Origin: Chloroflexota bacterium
Lineage (GTDB): Bacteria; Chloroflexota; Chloroflexia; Chloroflexales; Kallotenuaceae
Length of the DNA: 5,932 nucleotides
Reading direction: 5' to 3'
Assembly (NCBI GenBank): GCA_019240175.1
Contig: JAFAYS010000480.1
Location: 1 to 5,932, forward strand
Made by a program: the position numbers and the translations under genes. A model generated the notes under the pieces. It did no database searches. It saw only the letters and a program-made list of their open reading frames with translations, and was not told the DNA's origin. Positions 5,463 through 5,932 of this stretch are shown here, piece after piece. The number at the start of each line of letters is the position of its first letter. Position 1 is the stretch's first letter.

Positions 5463-5915
5463 ATGCGGCAAGAACTTTGGCAATTAATTGAGCCGGCCCT
5501 TGAGCACGTGCGCCGTCAGCATGAGGCGCACGACCAGCGGCCCTTGATGCCAGACGGGCGGCCTGCCGCCGGTAGGGTTTCCCTGCTGCCTGAAACCGAG
5601 CAAGGGCTAGAGCGGATGCACGGCTATATGCAGTCGCTCAAAGCCTGTATGGCGGCCCACCCTGACGTGCGAGATGCGTACACTGGCACGGCGTACTCGA
5701 TTTCCATTAATTGGAGCGAGAACCGCACCTCTGAGGAGTTTGTGGTCGAGTTTAGCCAGTGGGCACCCCTGGCGACGGTGTACACCTATGGCTCGCCGCC
5801 CGCTGCTGTCTCACAGCAGCTCGATGCGTGCCTGGCGCAGCTGCCGCTCATGCTGCTGAACGACGATGAGGTGCATGAGTTGTACGAGCGTGAGCTCTAC
5901 TTCACGCTGTTCTAA
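5463..5915 (+). CDS. Hypothetical protein, 150 residues
   Basis: I do not recognise this protein. It has no signal peptide and no membrane segment. The first 25 residues form a probable charged helix (LWQLIEPALEHVRRQHEAHD), followed by a Pro/Gly-rich turn region (28-44) and a second helix (45-66). The middle is probably beta-rich, with alternating patterns TAYSISINWS (76-85), EEFVVEFSQW (91-100) and LATVYTYG (103-110), then a helix (114-128) and an acidic end (NDDEVHELYERELYF). This suggests a small soluble alpha/beta domain. The ATG at 5463 is the first possible start because an in-frame TGA lies at 5457-5459. The ribosome site is weak (AGG about 11 bases upstream). It lies 29 bases after the nitroreductase stop with no terminator between, so cotranscription is plausible. 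Codon composition looks like its neighbours, which supports a real gene. Confidence 0.72.
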   Translation: MRQELWQLIEPALEHVRRQHEAHDQRPLMPDGRPAAGRVSLLPETEQGLERMHGYMQSLKACMAAHPDVRDAYTGTAYSISINWSENRTSEEFVVEFSQWAPLATVYTYGSPPAAVSQQLDACLAQLPLMLLNDDEVHELYERELYFTLF

Positions 5916-5932
5916 CAAGGCTGTGCTGGCGC

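Noticed and set aside
1..5932. CRISPR array or Cas genes that would make the CHAT protein a true Csx29
   Set aside because: No regularly spaced direct repeats of 24-40 bases and no Cas-like protein were found; the only tandem repeat is the octamer repeat at 3750-3833.

Overview
The window is GC-rich bacterial chromosomal DNA with long open reading frames, good Shine-Dalgarno sites and sigma70-like promoter motifs. The gene set is a TPR-CHAT protein, an ECF-like sigma factor followed by a zinc-finger gene, a GmhA-like SIS isomerase and a short nitroreductase. That set, with an extended -10 motif TGcTACAAT, fits a filamentous Chloroflexota (Chloroflexia-type) organism. This assignment is inference from general resemblance; there is no rRNA or other marker gene to confirm it.

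Layout. Positions 1-1871 (+) hold the C-terminal part of a TPR-CHAT protein, open at the left edge. Converging on it from the right is a minus-strand pair: a sigma factor (2622-3416), then a zf-HC2 zinc-finger protein (1868-2545) that is probably its anti-sigma factor. The TPR-CHAT and zf-HC2 genes meet on one CTAG in which both strands read TAG. The 424-base gap from 3417 to 3840 is AT-richer than its surroundings. It holds a good promoter for the sigma gene with a dyad overlapping its -10, a possible second promoter, a rho-independent terminator for minus-strand transcripts, and an octamer-periodic inverted repeat. The GmhA-like isomerase (3841-4473, -) follows, then a 450-base divergent intergenic region with an inverted repeat and a recurring CTGTCG hexamer. 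Last come a short nitroreductase (4927-5433, +) and, 29 bases on, an unrecognised 150-residue protein (5463-5915, +).

How the genes may work together. The noteworthy part is the left half: a TPR-CHAT protein with an intact His-Cys dyad, next to a sigma factor and its likely cytoplasmic anti-sigma factor. The same three roles (TPR-CHAT protease, sigma factor, cleavable sigma inhibitor) form the output of type III-E CRISPR 'Craspase' systems (Csx29, RpoE-like sigma, Csx30). No CRISPR component is visible here. A CRISPR-independent version, in which CHAT cleavage of the zinc-finger protein frees the sigma factor, is a testable hypothesis and not a demonstrated function. The isomerase, nitroreductase and small protein look like ordinary chromosomal genes without an evident link to that module.
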